A stretch of 64,000 nucleotides of DNA from Oscillospiraceae bacterium (GTDB lineage Bacteria > Bacillota > Clostridia > Oscillospirales > Oscillospiraceae), in assembly GCA_009780235.1 (NCBI GenBank), contig WRAK01000002.1:1-64000 (forward strand). The letters are read 5' to 3'. Below, piece after piece: positions 51,956 to 61,270 of the stretch (its first letter is position 1; every line of letters begins with the position of its first letter). Under the pieces are notes generated by a model. The model saw only the letters and a list, made by a program, of their open reading frames with translations, was not told the origin of the DNA and did no database searches. A program made the translations under genes and the position numbers.

Positions 51956-54058
51956 ATGAAAGGAACTTTGAAGCGGGTACTTTGTTTGGTTCTGGTGGCT
52001 TGTATGCTGGTCGCGCTTGCACCCATGGGAGCGATTGCGGCTCCGGCGGATGAGGCACGGTCGGTGCGGGACGCACGGGCTATGCCGGAGCGGATGACAG
52101 CCATTATGGATCAACTGGGTACGATAGAGCGGAGCGCGGAGGATGATACTGCGGCCATTGCGTTGCTCAACATGCAGTCACGGCATCAGGTGCGGCAAGT
52201 GTCGGCGGGTATGGCGCACTCTGCGGCCGTTTTGACTGATGGCAGCCTGTGGGCTTGGGGTGTCAATTTGGATGGCCAGATAGGCCAAGGTACATTTTGG
52301 GGCACACATACCAGCCCGGTATCGGTGCCCAGCGTAAATACGAATTGGGCAAGTGTATCGGCAGGCAGCTTCCACACAGTAGCCATTCAGACTGACGGTA
52401 CTTTGTGGGCTTGGGGCAACAACTATTTTGGTCAGCTTGGCGATGGGACAGCAACCAGCAAATCCTCGCCCGTCCGTATCGGAACGGCCTCTAATTGGGT
52501 TAGTGTGTCAGCGGGCTTTGCACATACCGTAGCGATACGAACAGACGGCAGTTTATGGGCTTGGGGCAATAATGAGGTTGGTCAGCTTGGTGACAATTCC
52601 CTGAATAGCAGGCTCTCCCCTGTGCGAATCGGTACCGCCTCCAACTGGGCAAGTGTCTCGGCGGGCGGATTCCATACTGTAGCCACCAGAACCGACGGCA
52701 GTATTTGGGCTTGGGGGGACAATGAGTTCGGCCAATTGGGGGTCGGCGGAACGAATGACAGACGTGTACCCACACGTGTTGGCACCCTGTCCACATGGAG
52801 AAATGCTGCGGCAGGTTTTTTCCACACCACAGCCACCAGAGCAGATGGCAGCCTTTGGGCTTGGGGCAACAATTGGTTCGGCCAGCTCGGTGACGGCTCG
52901 TGGGTTGAGCAACGAAACGCACCCGTACGTGTCGGTGCGGCCAACAACTGGGCGAATGTGGCGGCGGGAATCGGACACACGGTCGGCAGCAGAACGGACG
53001 GTACGCTCTGGGCTTGGGGTTTTGGTGAAGCAGGCGCGCTCGGCACCGGCAGACCGACGACATACAATACGCCTGTCCAAATCGGCGCAGGCGCGAACTG
53101 GACGGGCATAGCGACGGGCGGCGATCATACGCTGGTTATCATGGACGGCAGTCTGCTGGCTTGGGGGTGGAATGAACAAGGACAGATTGGTAACGGCACG
53201 TGGTCCGCATCTCCGACTGCACCTCAGACCGTCATCCAACACACGATTCTCAACTTTACCCCGCTACAAAACGCGCTCGCTCTTGCAAATCAGCACATTC
53301 AGGCGAACTACACGTCCGCCACTTGGGCACCGTTTGCTACTGCGCGGACGAATGCGCAGAACACTTTGGCCGACCCAAATGTGACACAGGTGCAGATTGA
53401 CAACGCGGCGGCCGCGCTCATAACAGCCATGGCGAACCTCGTCGCGGATTTGCCCGCGGGCTTTCCCTTTACCGATGTGGTGAACGTGCCTTGGGGCTGG
53501 GCGCAGAGTTTTGTTCGGGCGGCACATGAAGCAGAGTTCATACGCGGTATCCCGGGCGGTACATTCAATCCGGGCGGTGACCTCACCCGTGCGCAGGCGG
53601 CGCAGATACTGGCGAACAAAGCGGGTGTCGGAACACCGGGACATCTGCCGTTTCCGTCAGATGCACCTTTCCGGGATGTACCCGCACATGCGTGGTACGC
53701 GCCTGTCATCCATTGGGCATCGGAGCGAGATATCATGATTGGTCATGCCGACGGCAGATTCGCACCGGGTGACTCAATTACACGAGAGCAGTTCGCCGTG
53801 GTTTTGCGGAACTTTGCGGCGTACCAAGGATATGATGTGTCAAGTCCGCCGGAAGGCGGGGCGCAGTGGCCTTTCATTGACAATCATTTGATTTCTTGGT
53901 GGGCGATGGATGCCGTCCGTTGGGCGAATTATTACGGGATTATCTTCGGCGATGCCCGCGGGTTCCGTCCCGGGGATACGGCCAACCGTGCGGAAGCCGC
54001 GACTATGGCCGTACGGTTTGACAATGCGGATTTGCCGGACGCGCCGGTGGTTGATTAG
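51956..54058 (+). CDS. Secreted RCC1-repeat surface protein with SLH domains
   Basis: 700 residues. The signal peptide (1-29) ends near GAIAAPA. About seven RCC1/alpha-tubulin-suppressor repeats follow (about 65-425; motif HTVAIxTDGxLWAWGxNxxGQLG), predicted as a beta-propeller for protein binding. A FIVAR-like helical region (about 430-495) leads to three SLH domains (about 505-700; [40 protein letters not shown]) that bind secondary cell-wall polymers. The ATG at 51956 follows aaaggggacgg. The following paralogue differs mainly by an added CAP domain. Confidence 0.92.
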   Translation: MKGTLKRVLCLVLVACMLVALAPMGAIAAPADEARSVRDARAMPERMTAIMDQLGTIERSAEDDTAAIALLNMQSRHQVRQVSAGMAHSAAVLTDGSLWAWGVNLDGQIGQGTFWGTHTSPVSVPSVNTNWASVSAGSFHTVAIQTDGTLWAWGNNYFGQLGDGTATSKSSPVRIGTASNWVSVSAGFAHTVAIRTDGSLWAWGNNEVGQLGDNSLNSRLSPVRIGTASNWASVSAGGFHTVATRTDGSIWAWGDNEFGQLGVGGTNDRRVPTRVGTLSTWRNAAAGFFHTTATRADGSLWAWGNNWFGQLGDGSWVEQRNAPVRVGAANNWANVAAGIGHTVGSRTDGTLWAWGFGEAGALGTGRPTTYNTPVQIGAGANWTGIATGGDHTLVIMDGSLLAWGWNEQGQIGNGTWSASPTAPQTVIQHTILNFTPLQNALALANQHIQANYTSATWAPFATARTNAQNTLADPNVTQVQIDNAAAALITAMANLVADLPAGFPFTDVVNVPWGWAQSFVRAAHEAEFIRGIPGGTFNPGGDLTRAQAAQILANKAGVGTPGHLPFPSDAPFRDVPAHAWYAPVIHWASERDIMIGHADGRFAPGDSITREQFAVVLRNFAAYQGYDVSSPPEGGAQWPFIDNHLISWWAMDAVRWANYYGIIFGDARGFRPGDTANRAEAATMAVRFDNADLPDAPVVD

Positions 54059-54075
54059 GTTGTTTTTGAGTGACG

Positions 54076-54107
54076 AGAGGCCGGGCATTTGCCCGGCTTC
54101 TTTTTTT
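54076..54107 (+). terminator. Rho-independent terminator
   Basis: agaggccgggc and gcccggcttct around attt, followed by ttttttt. Confidence 0.9.
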
Positions 54108-54117
54108 GCGCATGTAC

Positions 54118-54194
54118 TGTAGGGGGCGGCGTCCTCGACGCCCCGTGGTATTGTATGTGTGGCGTGCGGGGCGTCGGGGACGCCGCCCCCTACA
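54118..54194. repeat. Palindromic repeat (TGTAGGGGGCGGCG family)
   Basis: tgtagggggcggcgtcctcg at the left and cggggacgccgccccctaca at the right. It lies between the terminator and the next promoter. Confidence 0.85.
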
Positions 54195-54211
54195 ACGAAC
54201 GCGTTTTACAC

Positions 54212-54240
54212 TTGAAAAAATCTGCGATACATAGTACAAT
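54212..54240 (+). promoter_or_regulatory. Promoter of the second RCC1/SLH gene
   Basis: TTGAAA (54212-54217), 17-bp spacer, TACAAT (54235-54240). Confidence 0.65.
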
Positions 54241-54291
54241 GTTAGGTAATTTAAACGCTTTGGCGTTGAAACGGGAAAAGGAGACGGTGTT

Positions 54292-56919
54292 ATGAAAGGG
54301 ACTTTGAAGCGGGGGCTTTGTTTGGTTTTGGTGTGTGTTATGGTGTTGGGGCTTTGGCCAGCTGGGGTGGTGGCGAGTGAGGGCGAAGTCGCTACGGGAT
54401 TCGTGACGGAGCCGATGATTTCGGCGGGGTGGCGGCATACCATAGCACTAAGGAACGATGGCACAGTTTGGGCGTGGGGGAATAATTTCAATGGCCAACT
54501 GGGCGATGGGACCACAACTAATAGTGTCGCCCCTGTACAGGTGCAAAGTCTTAGCAATGTGATTGCGATTGCAACGGGACGTGAACATACTGTTGCGCTC
54601 AGGCAAGATGGTACTGTATGGGCATGGGGACTGAATGCGCATGGTCAATTGGGTGTCGGTTCCACAGTTGCCAGCAACACCCCTGTACAGGTGCGGGAAC
54701 TTGACAATGTGACTGCAATTGCGGTGGGGGATGGACACAATGTTGCACTCAGAGAGGACGGAACAACATGGACATGGGGGAATGGTAGTGTCGGCCAACT
54801 GGGTAATGGTGTGAGGAACACTTTCAGCACTACTCCCGTACAGGTACAAAACCTAAGTGATGTGACTACGGTTGCAGCGGGTCATTTTTTCACCTTAGCA
54901 CTTGGGGATGACGGTACTGTCTGGGCATGGGGGAGGAACAATTTTGGTCAGTTGGGTAATGGTCGCGGCGGATGGGGTACGGCAGATTGGAGTGGCCTCC
55001 CCGTACAGGTGCAAAATCTCAACAATGCGACAGCCATTGCGGCGGGAGGAGGCCACGCCGTAGCTCTTAGAGAAAATGGTACGGTTTGGACGTGGGGGAA
55101 TAATTTTAATGGCCAACTGGGCGATGGTACAACAGCCGACCGAAACACCCCGGTGCAGGTGCGAAATCTTAGAGATGTAACAGCAATTGCAGGGGGCGCG
55201 AACCACACCGTATCGCTCAGAGACGATGGCACAGTTTGGACATGGGGATGGAATAGGCAAGGTCAATTGGGCGATGGCACTACAACCCAACGCAACACCC
55301 CTGTGTGGGTGCGAAATCTTAGTGATGTAACAGAGATTGCGGCATGCGGGCACACAGTAGTAATTAGGGGCGATGGCACAGTTTGGGCTTGGGGAGGAAA
55401 TTCATCGGGTCAACTGGGTGATGGTACCGTATCTGAGTCCCTCAACACCCCTGCTGCACCGTACACCCCTCGTCCTATCCCTGCACAAACGCTTGGGCCG
55501 GAGGGGGAGGGGTTCCTAAACCTTGGTACGGCACCTAACCCCCCCACCGAGTTCACCGTCCTCCAAACCGCCGTTACCGCAGCACTCGCACGCAATGAAG
55601 CCGACTACACCTCGGCGAGTTGGGTACCCTTTGTGAATGCCCGCTCCGCCGCCCAAACAGTTCTGAACAATGCAGATGCAACACAGACACAAGTCGATGA
55701 CGCGCTGGCGACACTCAAGGCCGCACAAGCGGCACTAGTGCCGACAGGCCCGCCCCCGCCCCTCTTCCCCGACGTCCGCGCAGACCACTGGGGCCGCGCT
55801 TTCGTCCTCGACGCACACGCATCCGGCTTCATGAACGGCAACCCCGACGGCACATTCGCGCCCTACGGGCAGCTCACCCGCGCACAGGCGGCGCAGACGC
55901 TTGCGAACATCGCCGGTGTCGGCACACCCGGTGTTTTGCCTCGTCCGACGGAAAATCCCTTCCGGGATGTGCCTACGCATGCGTGGTACGCGCCTGTGAT
56001 TTACTGGGCATCCGAACGGAACATCATGAACGGCCACGCCGACGGGCGGTTTGCACCGGGTGAGCCGATTACGCGGGAGCAATTCGCCGTGATTCTGCGG
56101 AATCTTGCGGCGTATCAGGGGTACGACACGAGAAGTCCTGCAGACGGTGGGGCACAGTGGCCGTTCTCCGATGGTTCTTCCATTTCTTGGTGGGCGGTGG
56201 ATGCCGTCCGCTGGGCGAACTATTACGGGATTATCCTCGGTGATGCCCACGGGTTCAGACCGGGCGATGTGCCCTTCCGCGTGGAGGCCGCGACTATGGT
56301 CGTGCGGTTTGACCGCGCGGATTTGCCGGACGCGCCCGAGCCGGAGCCCGACCCGCCGATTGACTTCACCGTCTGGGGTTGGGCGCAATGGCAGCCGTAT
56401 CTCAGTCAATACAGTTCCTCCGTCTCCCTGCCCGATCGGCGTTTAACGGACGGCGAGCGGCAGGCGTGGATTGCCGAATACCAAGCTTTGGGTGGCGTTT
56501 CGGCTTTTGAATTGGAAGTCATCCGACTGGTCAATGAGATCCGGGTTGCGCATGGTTTGGCCACCTTGGAGTTAGACGAAACCTTGGCTATGGCCGCCCG
56601 GTTCTATGCCTATACCATGGCATATTTTGACACCACGCTCGGCCACAATGAGGGGCCGTATCGGGTGCCCGACGCGGTGCACGGCGCGTCCGCGAACGTA
56701 GCGGAAGCGTTCGGCGGGCGGTTGCGCTGGGGCGGCGGGAACGGTGCCGCGGGACACAGGTCGCCGCAGATACTGGTAAACGGGTGGATGAACTCGGCGG
56801 GACACAGAGACTATATTCTGTCCCCGGAGCATCGCTTTATCGGACCCGGAACGCATCTGGGCGGTCAGTGGGATATGTTCCATTATTTGTTCTTGAGTGA
56901 CCAAAGCAGTATCGATTAA
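54292..56919 (+). CDS. Secreted RCC1-repeat surface protein with SLH and CAP domains
   Basis: 875 residues. The signal peptide (about 1-27) matches the paralogue. Seven RCC1-type repeats follow (about 40-390), then a FIVAR-like region (about 420-485) and three SLH domains (about 490-685). Unlike the paralogue it continues into a CAP/SCP domain (about 735-875). That domain has EVIRLVNEIRVAHGL, a His in LGHNEG, NVAEAFGG and SAGHRDYIL, the usual CAP tetrad positions. Bacterial CAP domains are secreted and often bind sterols, lipids or peptides; the role here is unknown. The start is preceded by AAAAGGAG. Confidence 0.92.
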   Translation: MKGTLKRGLCLVLVCVMVLGLWPAGVVASEGEVATGFVTEPMISAGWRHTIALRNDGTVWAWGNNFNGQLGDGTTTNSVAPVQVQSLSNVIAIATGREHTVALRQDGTVWAWGLNAHGQLGVGSTVASNTPVQVRELDNVTAIAVGDGHNVALREDGTTWTWGNGSVGQLGNGVRNTFSTTPVQVQNLSDVTTVAAGHFFTLALGDDGTVWAWGRNNFGQLGNGRGGWGTADWSGLPVQVQNLNNATAIAAGGGHAVALRENGTVWTWGNNFNGQLGDGTTADRNTPVQVRNLRDVTAIAGGANHTVSLRDDGTVWTWGWNRQGQLGDGTTTQRNTPVWVRNLSDVTEIAACGHTVVIRGDGTVWAWGGNSSGQLGDGTVSESLNTPAAPYTPRPIPAQTLGPEGEGFLNLGTAPNPPTEFTVLQTAVTAALARNEADYTSASWVPFVNARSAAQTVLNNADATQTQVDDALATLKAAQAALVPTGPPPPLFPDVRADHWGRAFVLDAHASGFMNGNPDGTFAPYGQLTRAQAAQTLANIAGVGTPGVLPRPTENPFRDVPTHAWYAPVIYWASERNIMNGHADGRFAPGEPITREQFAVILRNLAAYQGYDTRSPADGGAQWPFSDGSSISWWAVDAVRWANYYGIILGDAHGFRPGDVPFRVEAATMVVRFDRADLPDAPEPEPDPPIDFTVWGWAQWQPYLSQYSSSVSLPDRRLTDGERQAWIAEYQALGGVSAFELEVIRLVNEIRVAHGLATLELDETLAMAARFYAYTMAYFDTTLGHNEGPYRVPDAVHGASANVAEAFGGRLRWGGGNGAAGHRSPQILVNGWMNSAGHRDYILSPEHRFIGPGTHLGGQWDMFHYLFLSDQSSID

Positions 56920-56930
56920 TAGGATGACGA

Positions 56931-56961
56931 AGAGGCCGGGCGGATGTCCGGTCTCTTTTTT
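56931..56961 (+). terminator. Rho-independent terminator
   Basis: agaggccggg pairs with tccggtctct (one mismatch) around cggatg, followed by ttttt. Confidence 0.8.
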
Positions 56962-56966
56962 GCGGG

Positions 56967-57023
56967 GGACGTGGGATGCGGACAGCCGAAGGCCGTGCTT
57001 ACGGGGAACGCCGCCCCCTACAA
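56967..57023. repeat. Partial palindromic repeat
   Basis: The right end gaacgccgccccctacaacg matches 54118-54194. The left end is eroded (gggggacgtgggatgcgg). Confidence 0.45.
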
Positions 57024-57064
57024 CGAACACGCTCCGGTTCTGCCGAAGCTTCGGCAGAACGCTT

Positions 57065-57093
57065 TTGCTTTGCAAAAGGATTTATGGTATACT
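57065..57093 (+). promoter_or_regulatory. Promoter of the CofE-like gene
   Basis: TTGCTT (57065-57070), 17-bp spacer, TATACT (57088-57093). The run from TTGCTT to ATTTATG is identical to the hprK promoter on the other strand at 9765-9793. Confidence 0.65.
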
Positions 57094-57122
57094 GATTCTA
57101 AGTGACCAAGGAGGGATGAACT

Positions 57123-58298
57123 ATGAGAACAGTTGGCACAGAGGCGATTGGCGTCCGCACACCGATTATCCAGCCGGGGGATGCCCTGCCGGAGATTGTC
57201 GTGGAGTCCCTGCTCGCCTATTGCGAGGAGGCCGGGACGGTATTGCGTGACCGGGATATTGTAGGCGTGACCGAGGCCGTTGTGGCCCGTGCGCAGGGCA
57301 ATTATGCCACGACGGTACAGATTGCGGCGGACGTGCGGGCGAAGTTTCCGTCGGGGCCTGTGGGGATTGTCTTCCCCATACTCAGCCGAAACCGTTTTTC
57401 GATTTTACTCCGTGGGATAGCCGCCGGGGTGGAGAAATTGTATATCCAATTGGGCTACCCCTCGGACGAGGTGGGCAATCATTTGGTCAGCCCGGAGCAG
57501 CTCTATGACAGCGGGGTGAACCCCTATTCGGACGTGTTCACAGAGGCCGAGTTCCGCGCGAAGTTCGGCGATATCCGCCATACTTTTACGGGAATTGACT
57601 ACTTAGAACTCTATCGCAGCATGGGCAACGTGGAGATTATCCTCGCCAATGACCCCTGCGAGATTTTGAAGTATACGAAGCAGGTCATTGCCGGGGATAT
57701 CCACACGCGGGGGCGCACCAAGCGTTGCTTGGAGGACGCAGGGGCGGAGCGGGTGCTCACGCTGGCGGATTTCCTCTGTGCGCCGGTGGACGGGAGCGGG
57801 TATAACGAGCGATACGGCCTGCTCGGATCCAACAAGGCGGACGAGGGGCGGGTGAAGCTGTTCCCGCATTCCTGCGAGGACTTCGTTGCGACGCTTCAGC
57901 GGCTGATTTTAGAGCGCACGGGTGCGCGGACGGAAGTTTTGGTCTACGGCGACGGGGCGTTTAAAGACCCCGTTGGGAAGATTTGGGAACTGGCTGACCC
58001 CGTGGTCTCGCCTGCCTACACAGATGGCCTTTCCGGATTGCCGAACGAGTTGAAACTCAAATATATCGCCGATAACGAGTTTGCCGACAAGCGAGGAGAC
58101 GAGGCGAGAGACGCCATCGTCCGCCGCATTGCGGAGAAGGACGCAGACCTCAAGGGTAAGGACGAGACGGAGGGCACCACGCCCCGCCGTCTGTCGGATT
58201 TGGTCGGCAGTCTTTGCGACCTTGTGAGCGGCAGCGGGGATAAGGGGACGCCTGTGATTTTGATTCGGGGGTATTTTGATAACTACGCCTCGGAATAA
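57123..58298 (+). CDS. CofE-like gamma-glutamyl ligase (F420-0:glutamate ligase family)
   Basis: 391 residues. The family opening VRTPIIQPGDALPEIVVESL is present, as are GIVFPILSRNRFSILLRG, ILANDPCEILKYTKQVIAG and YGDGAFKDPVGKIWELAD-like blocks. True CofE adds glutamates to coenzyme F420, which clostridia are not known to make. Clostridial relatives must therefore act on a different substrate, still undefined. No other F420 gene is near. The ATG at 57123 has AAGGAGG upstream and its own promoter. Confidence 0.85.
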   Translation: MRTVGTEAIGVRTPIIQPGDALPEIVVESLLAYCEEAGTVLRDRDIVGVTEAVVARAQGNYATTVQIAADVRAKFPSGPVGIVFPILSRNRFSILLRGIAAGVEKLYIQLGYPSDEVGNHLVSPEQLYDSGVNPYSDVFTEAEFRAKFGDIRHTFTGIDYLELYRSMGNVEIILANDPCEILKYTKQVIAGDIHTRGRTKRCLEDAGAERVLTLADFLCAPVDGSGYNERYGLLGSNKADEGRVKLFPHSCEDFVATLQRLILERTGARTEVLVYGDGAFKDPVGKIWELADPVVSPAYTDGLSGLPNELKLKYIADNEFADKRGDEARDAIVRRIAEKDADLKGKDETEGTTPRRLSDLVGSLCDLVSGSGDKGTPVILIRGYFDNYASE

Positions 58299-58338
58299 TG
58301 TAGCGTGTAGAGTTTAGAATGTAGAATGGAGGGTTTTT

Positions 58339-58731
58339 ATGTGGACGTGTCCGAAGTGTGGACGGGAGTTTAAGAATACGAATCAGAACCATTTTTGTGG
58401 GGAGATTGATACGATTGACGCGTATATTGCGGAGCAGGCGGAGGATGTGCGGGAGATTTTGTCGCAGGTTCGGGCTGTGATTCGGGAAGCCGCGCCGGAG
58501 GCTACTGAGAAGCTTGCTTGGAAGATGCCGACCTTTTGGCAGGAGAAGAACGTGATTCAATTTGCGGCGCACAAGAAGCATTTGGGTTTGTATCCCGGGG
58601 ATTTGACGGGGTCGCCCTTTGCGGAATATCAGAGTTCCAAGGGGACGATACAAATTCCCTATGATAAGATTGATTTGGACTTGATTGCCGACGTCACTCG
58701 CTGGCGGGTCAAGTGTGTGACGGGGCAATGA
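58339..58731 (+). CDS. DUF1801 (YdhG/YdeI-like) protein with zinc finger
   Basis: 130 residues. A small N-terminal zinc-ribbon-like element ([13 protein letters not shown]) precedes a DUF1801 domain (about 25-125; [23 protein letters not shown]). The family is uncharacterised. The ATG at 58339 has GGAGGG upstream. Its stop codon overlaps the next start (ATGA), the first of a coupled set of three. Confidence 0.85.
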   Translation: MWTCPKCGREFKNTNQNHFCGEIDTIDAYIAEQAEDVREILSQVRAVIREAAPEATEKLAWKMPTFWQEKNVIQFAAHKKHLGLYPGDLTGSPFAEYQSSKGTIQIPYDKIDLDLIADVTRWRVKCVTGQ

Positions 58732-59015
58732 ACCCGCAGGTGTACAGCTTTGACGCTGTGATTCGAAAGGTGCCGGATATCGACGGGGCGTTTGTGGTGT
58801 TTCCGTATGATTTGCGGACAGAGTTCGGCAAGGGGCGGGTGAAAGTTCACGCCACCTTTGACGGGGCGCCTTATGACGGCAGCATCGTCAACATGGGTGT
58901 GAGGAACCCGGACGGGTCGGTGTGTTATATCATCGGCTTGCGGAAGGATATCCGTGCGAAAATCGGTAAGCAGGCGGGGGATAGTGTCTGCGTCACGATA
59001 CGGGAAAGGGCGTAG
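58728..59015 (+). CDS. DUF1905 protein
   Basis: 95 residues. [20 protein letters not shown] and the ending [15 protein letters not shown] match DUF1905, a small beta-barrel-like family often found beside or fused to DUF1801/YdeI proteins. The start overlaps the stop of the preceding gene by four bases. The adjacency is the common arrangement of these two families and suggests they act together. Confidence 0.88.
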   Translation: MNPQVYSFDAVIRKVPDIDGAFVVFPYDLRTEFGKGRVKVHATFDGAPYDGSIVNMGVRNPDGSVCYIIGLRKDIRAKIGKQAGDSVCVTIRERA

Positions 59016-59020
59016 TGTGT

Positions 59021-59548
59021 ATGCCGAAATATCGGAAGATGCTCCCCGATTGGGAAGCGCCCTACATCCAATCGCTGGTCTCGGCGATTGCAGGGCAGAG
59101 CAAGGCGACGCTGGCAAACTGGTGTGTGGACTACGCTGAGGCGTATTTATTGCCCATCTACGAGGCGGCTCATCCCGATGATGCACGGCCACGTAATGCG
59201 CTGACTGCGGCGCGGGATTGGCTGGCCGGTTTGATTAAACTGCCAGAGGCGAAGGCGTATATCCTCGACTGCCACACCGCCGCACGGGAGTGTGAAAATC
59301 AGCCCGCCGCTTACGGTGCGGCACGGGGCATCGGGCAGGCGGCCTCGACGATTCATGCCGCCACGTACTGTGCGGGGCTTGCGCTCTATGGGGCTTTGGC
59401 TGTGGCCTATGACACCTTGGGTGCGGATGCCGCTTGGGCGGACTTGGAGCGGGCGGCGGGTGAAGAATGCGGACACATGGAGACGGCTCTGCGGGCGGTT
59501 TCCGTAGCGGACGAGCCGAAGCCGGCGAAACTCAATTGGAACTGTTAG
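59021..59548 (+). CDS. Putative immunity-like protein
   Basis: 175 residues, mostly helical. AARGIGQAASTIHAATYCAGLALYGA is the pattern of a family annotated as 'putative immunity protein', whose function I cannot confirm. No toxin gene is adjacent. The ATG at 59021 lies five bases after the DUF1905 stop codon; a weak AAAGGG precedes it, so translation may depend on coupling. Confidence 0.65.
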   Translation: MPKYRKMLPDWEAPYIQSLVSAIAGQSKATLANWCVDYAEAYLLPIYEAAHPDDARPRNALTAARDWLAGLIKLPEAKAYILDCHTAARECENQPAAYGAARGIGQAASTIHAATYCAGLALYGALAVAYDTLGADAAWADLERAAGEECGHMETALRAVSVADEPKPAKLNWNC

Positions 59549-59562
59549 AGGGGTAATGTAAC

Positions 59563-60006
59563 ATGGCAATTTGGCAACGTTTTATTACAGGAGACATACG
59601 GAGTTCAAAACACATCGGCGTAGCTTTGGTTTTGATTGTGGTGTTGCTTGTCGCCTTTTTGATTTTCGCTCCGGCACGGGGAGACGCGAACGAGACGGCT
59701 ACTGTGATTACGGCTTCCGAGGCCAGAGAATTGATGGAGGACGGACAACGGTTTGTCCTGCTGGACGTGCGCTCAGAGGAGGAGTTTATTTTGCAGCATA
59801 TCCCCGGTGCGCGTGTCATTCCGTACACGGAAGTCGCCGAGCGAATGTCGGTAGAGTTTCCGGATCGTGAAACACGAATTTTGGTGTATTGCCGGACCGG
59901 CGGCAGAAGTGCCGCCGCGGCACAGTCGCTGACGAGGCTGGGGTATACAAATGTGTATGATTTGGGGGGAATTAACGGTTGGCCGTATGAGACGGCTTCG
60001 GGCTGA
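59563..60006 (+). CDS. Membrane-anchored rhodanese-like sulfurtransferase
   Basis: 147 residues with one N-terminal membrane helix (about 18-37) and an extracytoplasmic rhodanese domain (about 47-145). The active-site loop is CRTGGRS, with the catalytic Cys, and the CH2-like motif LLDVRSEEEFILQHIPGA is present. It would transfer sulfane sulfur or act as a redox/thiol protein at the cell surface. The ATG at 59563 has GAGGGG upstream. It lies 14 bases after the immunity-like gene. Confidence 0.9.
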   Translation: MAIWQRFITGDIRSSKHIGVALVLIVVLLVAFLIFAPARGDANETATVITASEARELMEDGQRFVLLDVRSEEEFILQHIPGARVIPYTEVAERMSVEFPDRETRILVYCRTGGRSAAAAQSLTRLGYTNVYDLGGINGWPYETASG

Positions 60007-60013
60007 TATTGTC

Positions 60014-60046
60014 TGTGCAGGGGCGGCTCCGCGTGGCCGCCCTTTA
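60014..60046. repeat. Degenerate palindromic repeat
   Basis: gcaggggcggctccgcgtgg followed by ccgccctt. A short relative of the TGTAGGGGC family, between the rhodanese and lipoprotein genes. Confidence 0.45.
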
Positions 60047-60089
60047 ACATTCTGCAAGCAGACATCTAAAGTTTAGGGGGAATTTTTCA

Positions 60090-61148
60090 ATGAGACGAAT
60101 CCTAGTGTTATTTATCTTTGCACTTTTGGTCGTGACACTCTCGGCTTGCGGCGGGGATGATTTGCCGTATGTCTCGGCGGACACGCCCACGCCGTACGTG
60201 ACAGTTACCCCTGTGCCGACGCCGTATGTGCCGGAGGTTCCGTCCTGGGAGGCGGCGTTGGAGGAGTTTTTGAGTGAGCTTTTGCCGATATTTGCGCCGC
60301 TCACAACGGAGCCTGACCCATGGGATGTGTGGGATATCAGCGGGTGGCGGGAGTTTGTTGTTGATTACTCATTCGAGGTTGTAGAGGGAGCGGAGCAAAT
60401 GCACCTCTATATCGCTGACCCGGTGACGGGGGAGCGGGCTGACGCGGATACGCCCTATGTTTTGGCGCGTCACTCCGAATCAGAACACCAAGATATCACA
60501 ATCACCCATCTCGCTAACAGTTTTTATCTGCATGATATAGACGGCGACGGCATCCCCACTCTGTTGATTCGCTGGATGATACCGCACGGAGACCGTTGGG
60601 GCGGTGTGCAGATGTTCCGTTATATTGACGGCAAGTACACGCCGATGCACGTATTGACCGAATCTTTTTGGAATTTGGGCGAAGAGATAGAAACGCCATT
60701 TCTTTTTGAGGCGGGCAACTTTTCCGGGGTTTCCGAACTGTTTGCAAGAGATTCCGAGGGGCGGGCGATGACGCTGGGTATCGGCGGCGCGGGCGGTGTT
60801 GAATCGCACGGTTATATCTTGCACATGGATGGTGACAACGCAAAGCTTGCGCCTTTCTTTTGGATTAGATTTGGTTGGGACGGAGAGCCGGGGGAGGAGA
60901 TGCAAGGTCGGATTTTTGTTGATGAATCCATCGTAGAAGAGTATACACATTTGTCCGATATAGACGAGATTGACGCTCTCTTCTTCCCATGGGAATGGAC
61001 ACGCGGCGGGGGCGACCTAACGCCTCGGGCAATTCCCATCCTGCCGGATATCACAGTCGAGCCGTTTCCGCGTATGACGGAGCTTGAGCAGAGGCTCACG
61101 GAGCGCATTACGGCAAGACTAATCGCCGAGGGGCGGATTTTGCCGTAA
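60090..61148 (+). CDS. Lipoprotein of unknown function
   Basis: 352 residues. The signal peptide ends at the lipobox LSAC (Cys20). A Pro/Thr-rich linker (about 25-50; TPTPYVTVTPVPTPYV) leads to a domain with YLHDIDGDGIPTLLI, a D-x-D-x-D calcium-type loop found in many surface proteins. I cannot assign the rest. The ATG at 60090 has TAGGGGG upstream. A hairpin follows the stop, so it is probably a single unit. Confidence 0.8.
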   Translation: MRRILVLFIFALLVVTLSACGGDDLPYVSADTPTPYVTVTPVPTPYVPEVPSWEAALEEFLSELLPIFAPLTTEPDPWDVWDISGWREFVVDYSFEVVEGAEQMHLYIADPVTGERADADTPYVLARHSESEHQDITITHLANSFYLHDIDGDGIPTLLIRWMIPHGDRWGGVQMFRYIDGKYTPMHVLTESFWNLGEEIETPFLFEAGNFSGVSELFARDSEGRAMTLGIGGAGGVESHGYILHMDGDNAKLAPFFWIRFGWDGEPGEEMQGRIFVDESIVEEYTHLSDIDEIDALFFPWEWTRGGGDLTPRAIPILPDITVEPFPRMTELEQRLTERITARLIAEGRILP

Positions 61149-61163
61149 TCTAAATGTTTTTTG

Positions 61164-61200
61164 CAGGAGCCGATGTGTATACACATCGGCTCTGTACATT
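61164..61200 (+). terminator. Terminator after the lipoprotein gene
   Basis: gagccgatgtg pairs perfectly with cacatcggctc around tata, followed by tgtacatttt. Confidence 0.7.
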
Positions 61201-61221
61201 TTAGCGGAAATCATGTATACT
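61193..61221 (+). promoter_or_regulatory. Possible promoter of the PMT gene
   Basis: TGTACA (61193-61198), 17-bp spacer, TATACT (61216-61221), about 50 bases before the start codon. Confidence 0.4.
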
Positions 61222-61270
61222 AACTGCGTATGACCTACAACCGCAAGCTCATGATTTGGAGGATTTTACT

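Noticed and set aside
59021..59548. A toxin-immunity module
   Set aside because: The protein resembles an immunity family, but no toxin gene or polymorphic-toxin domain is next to it.
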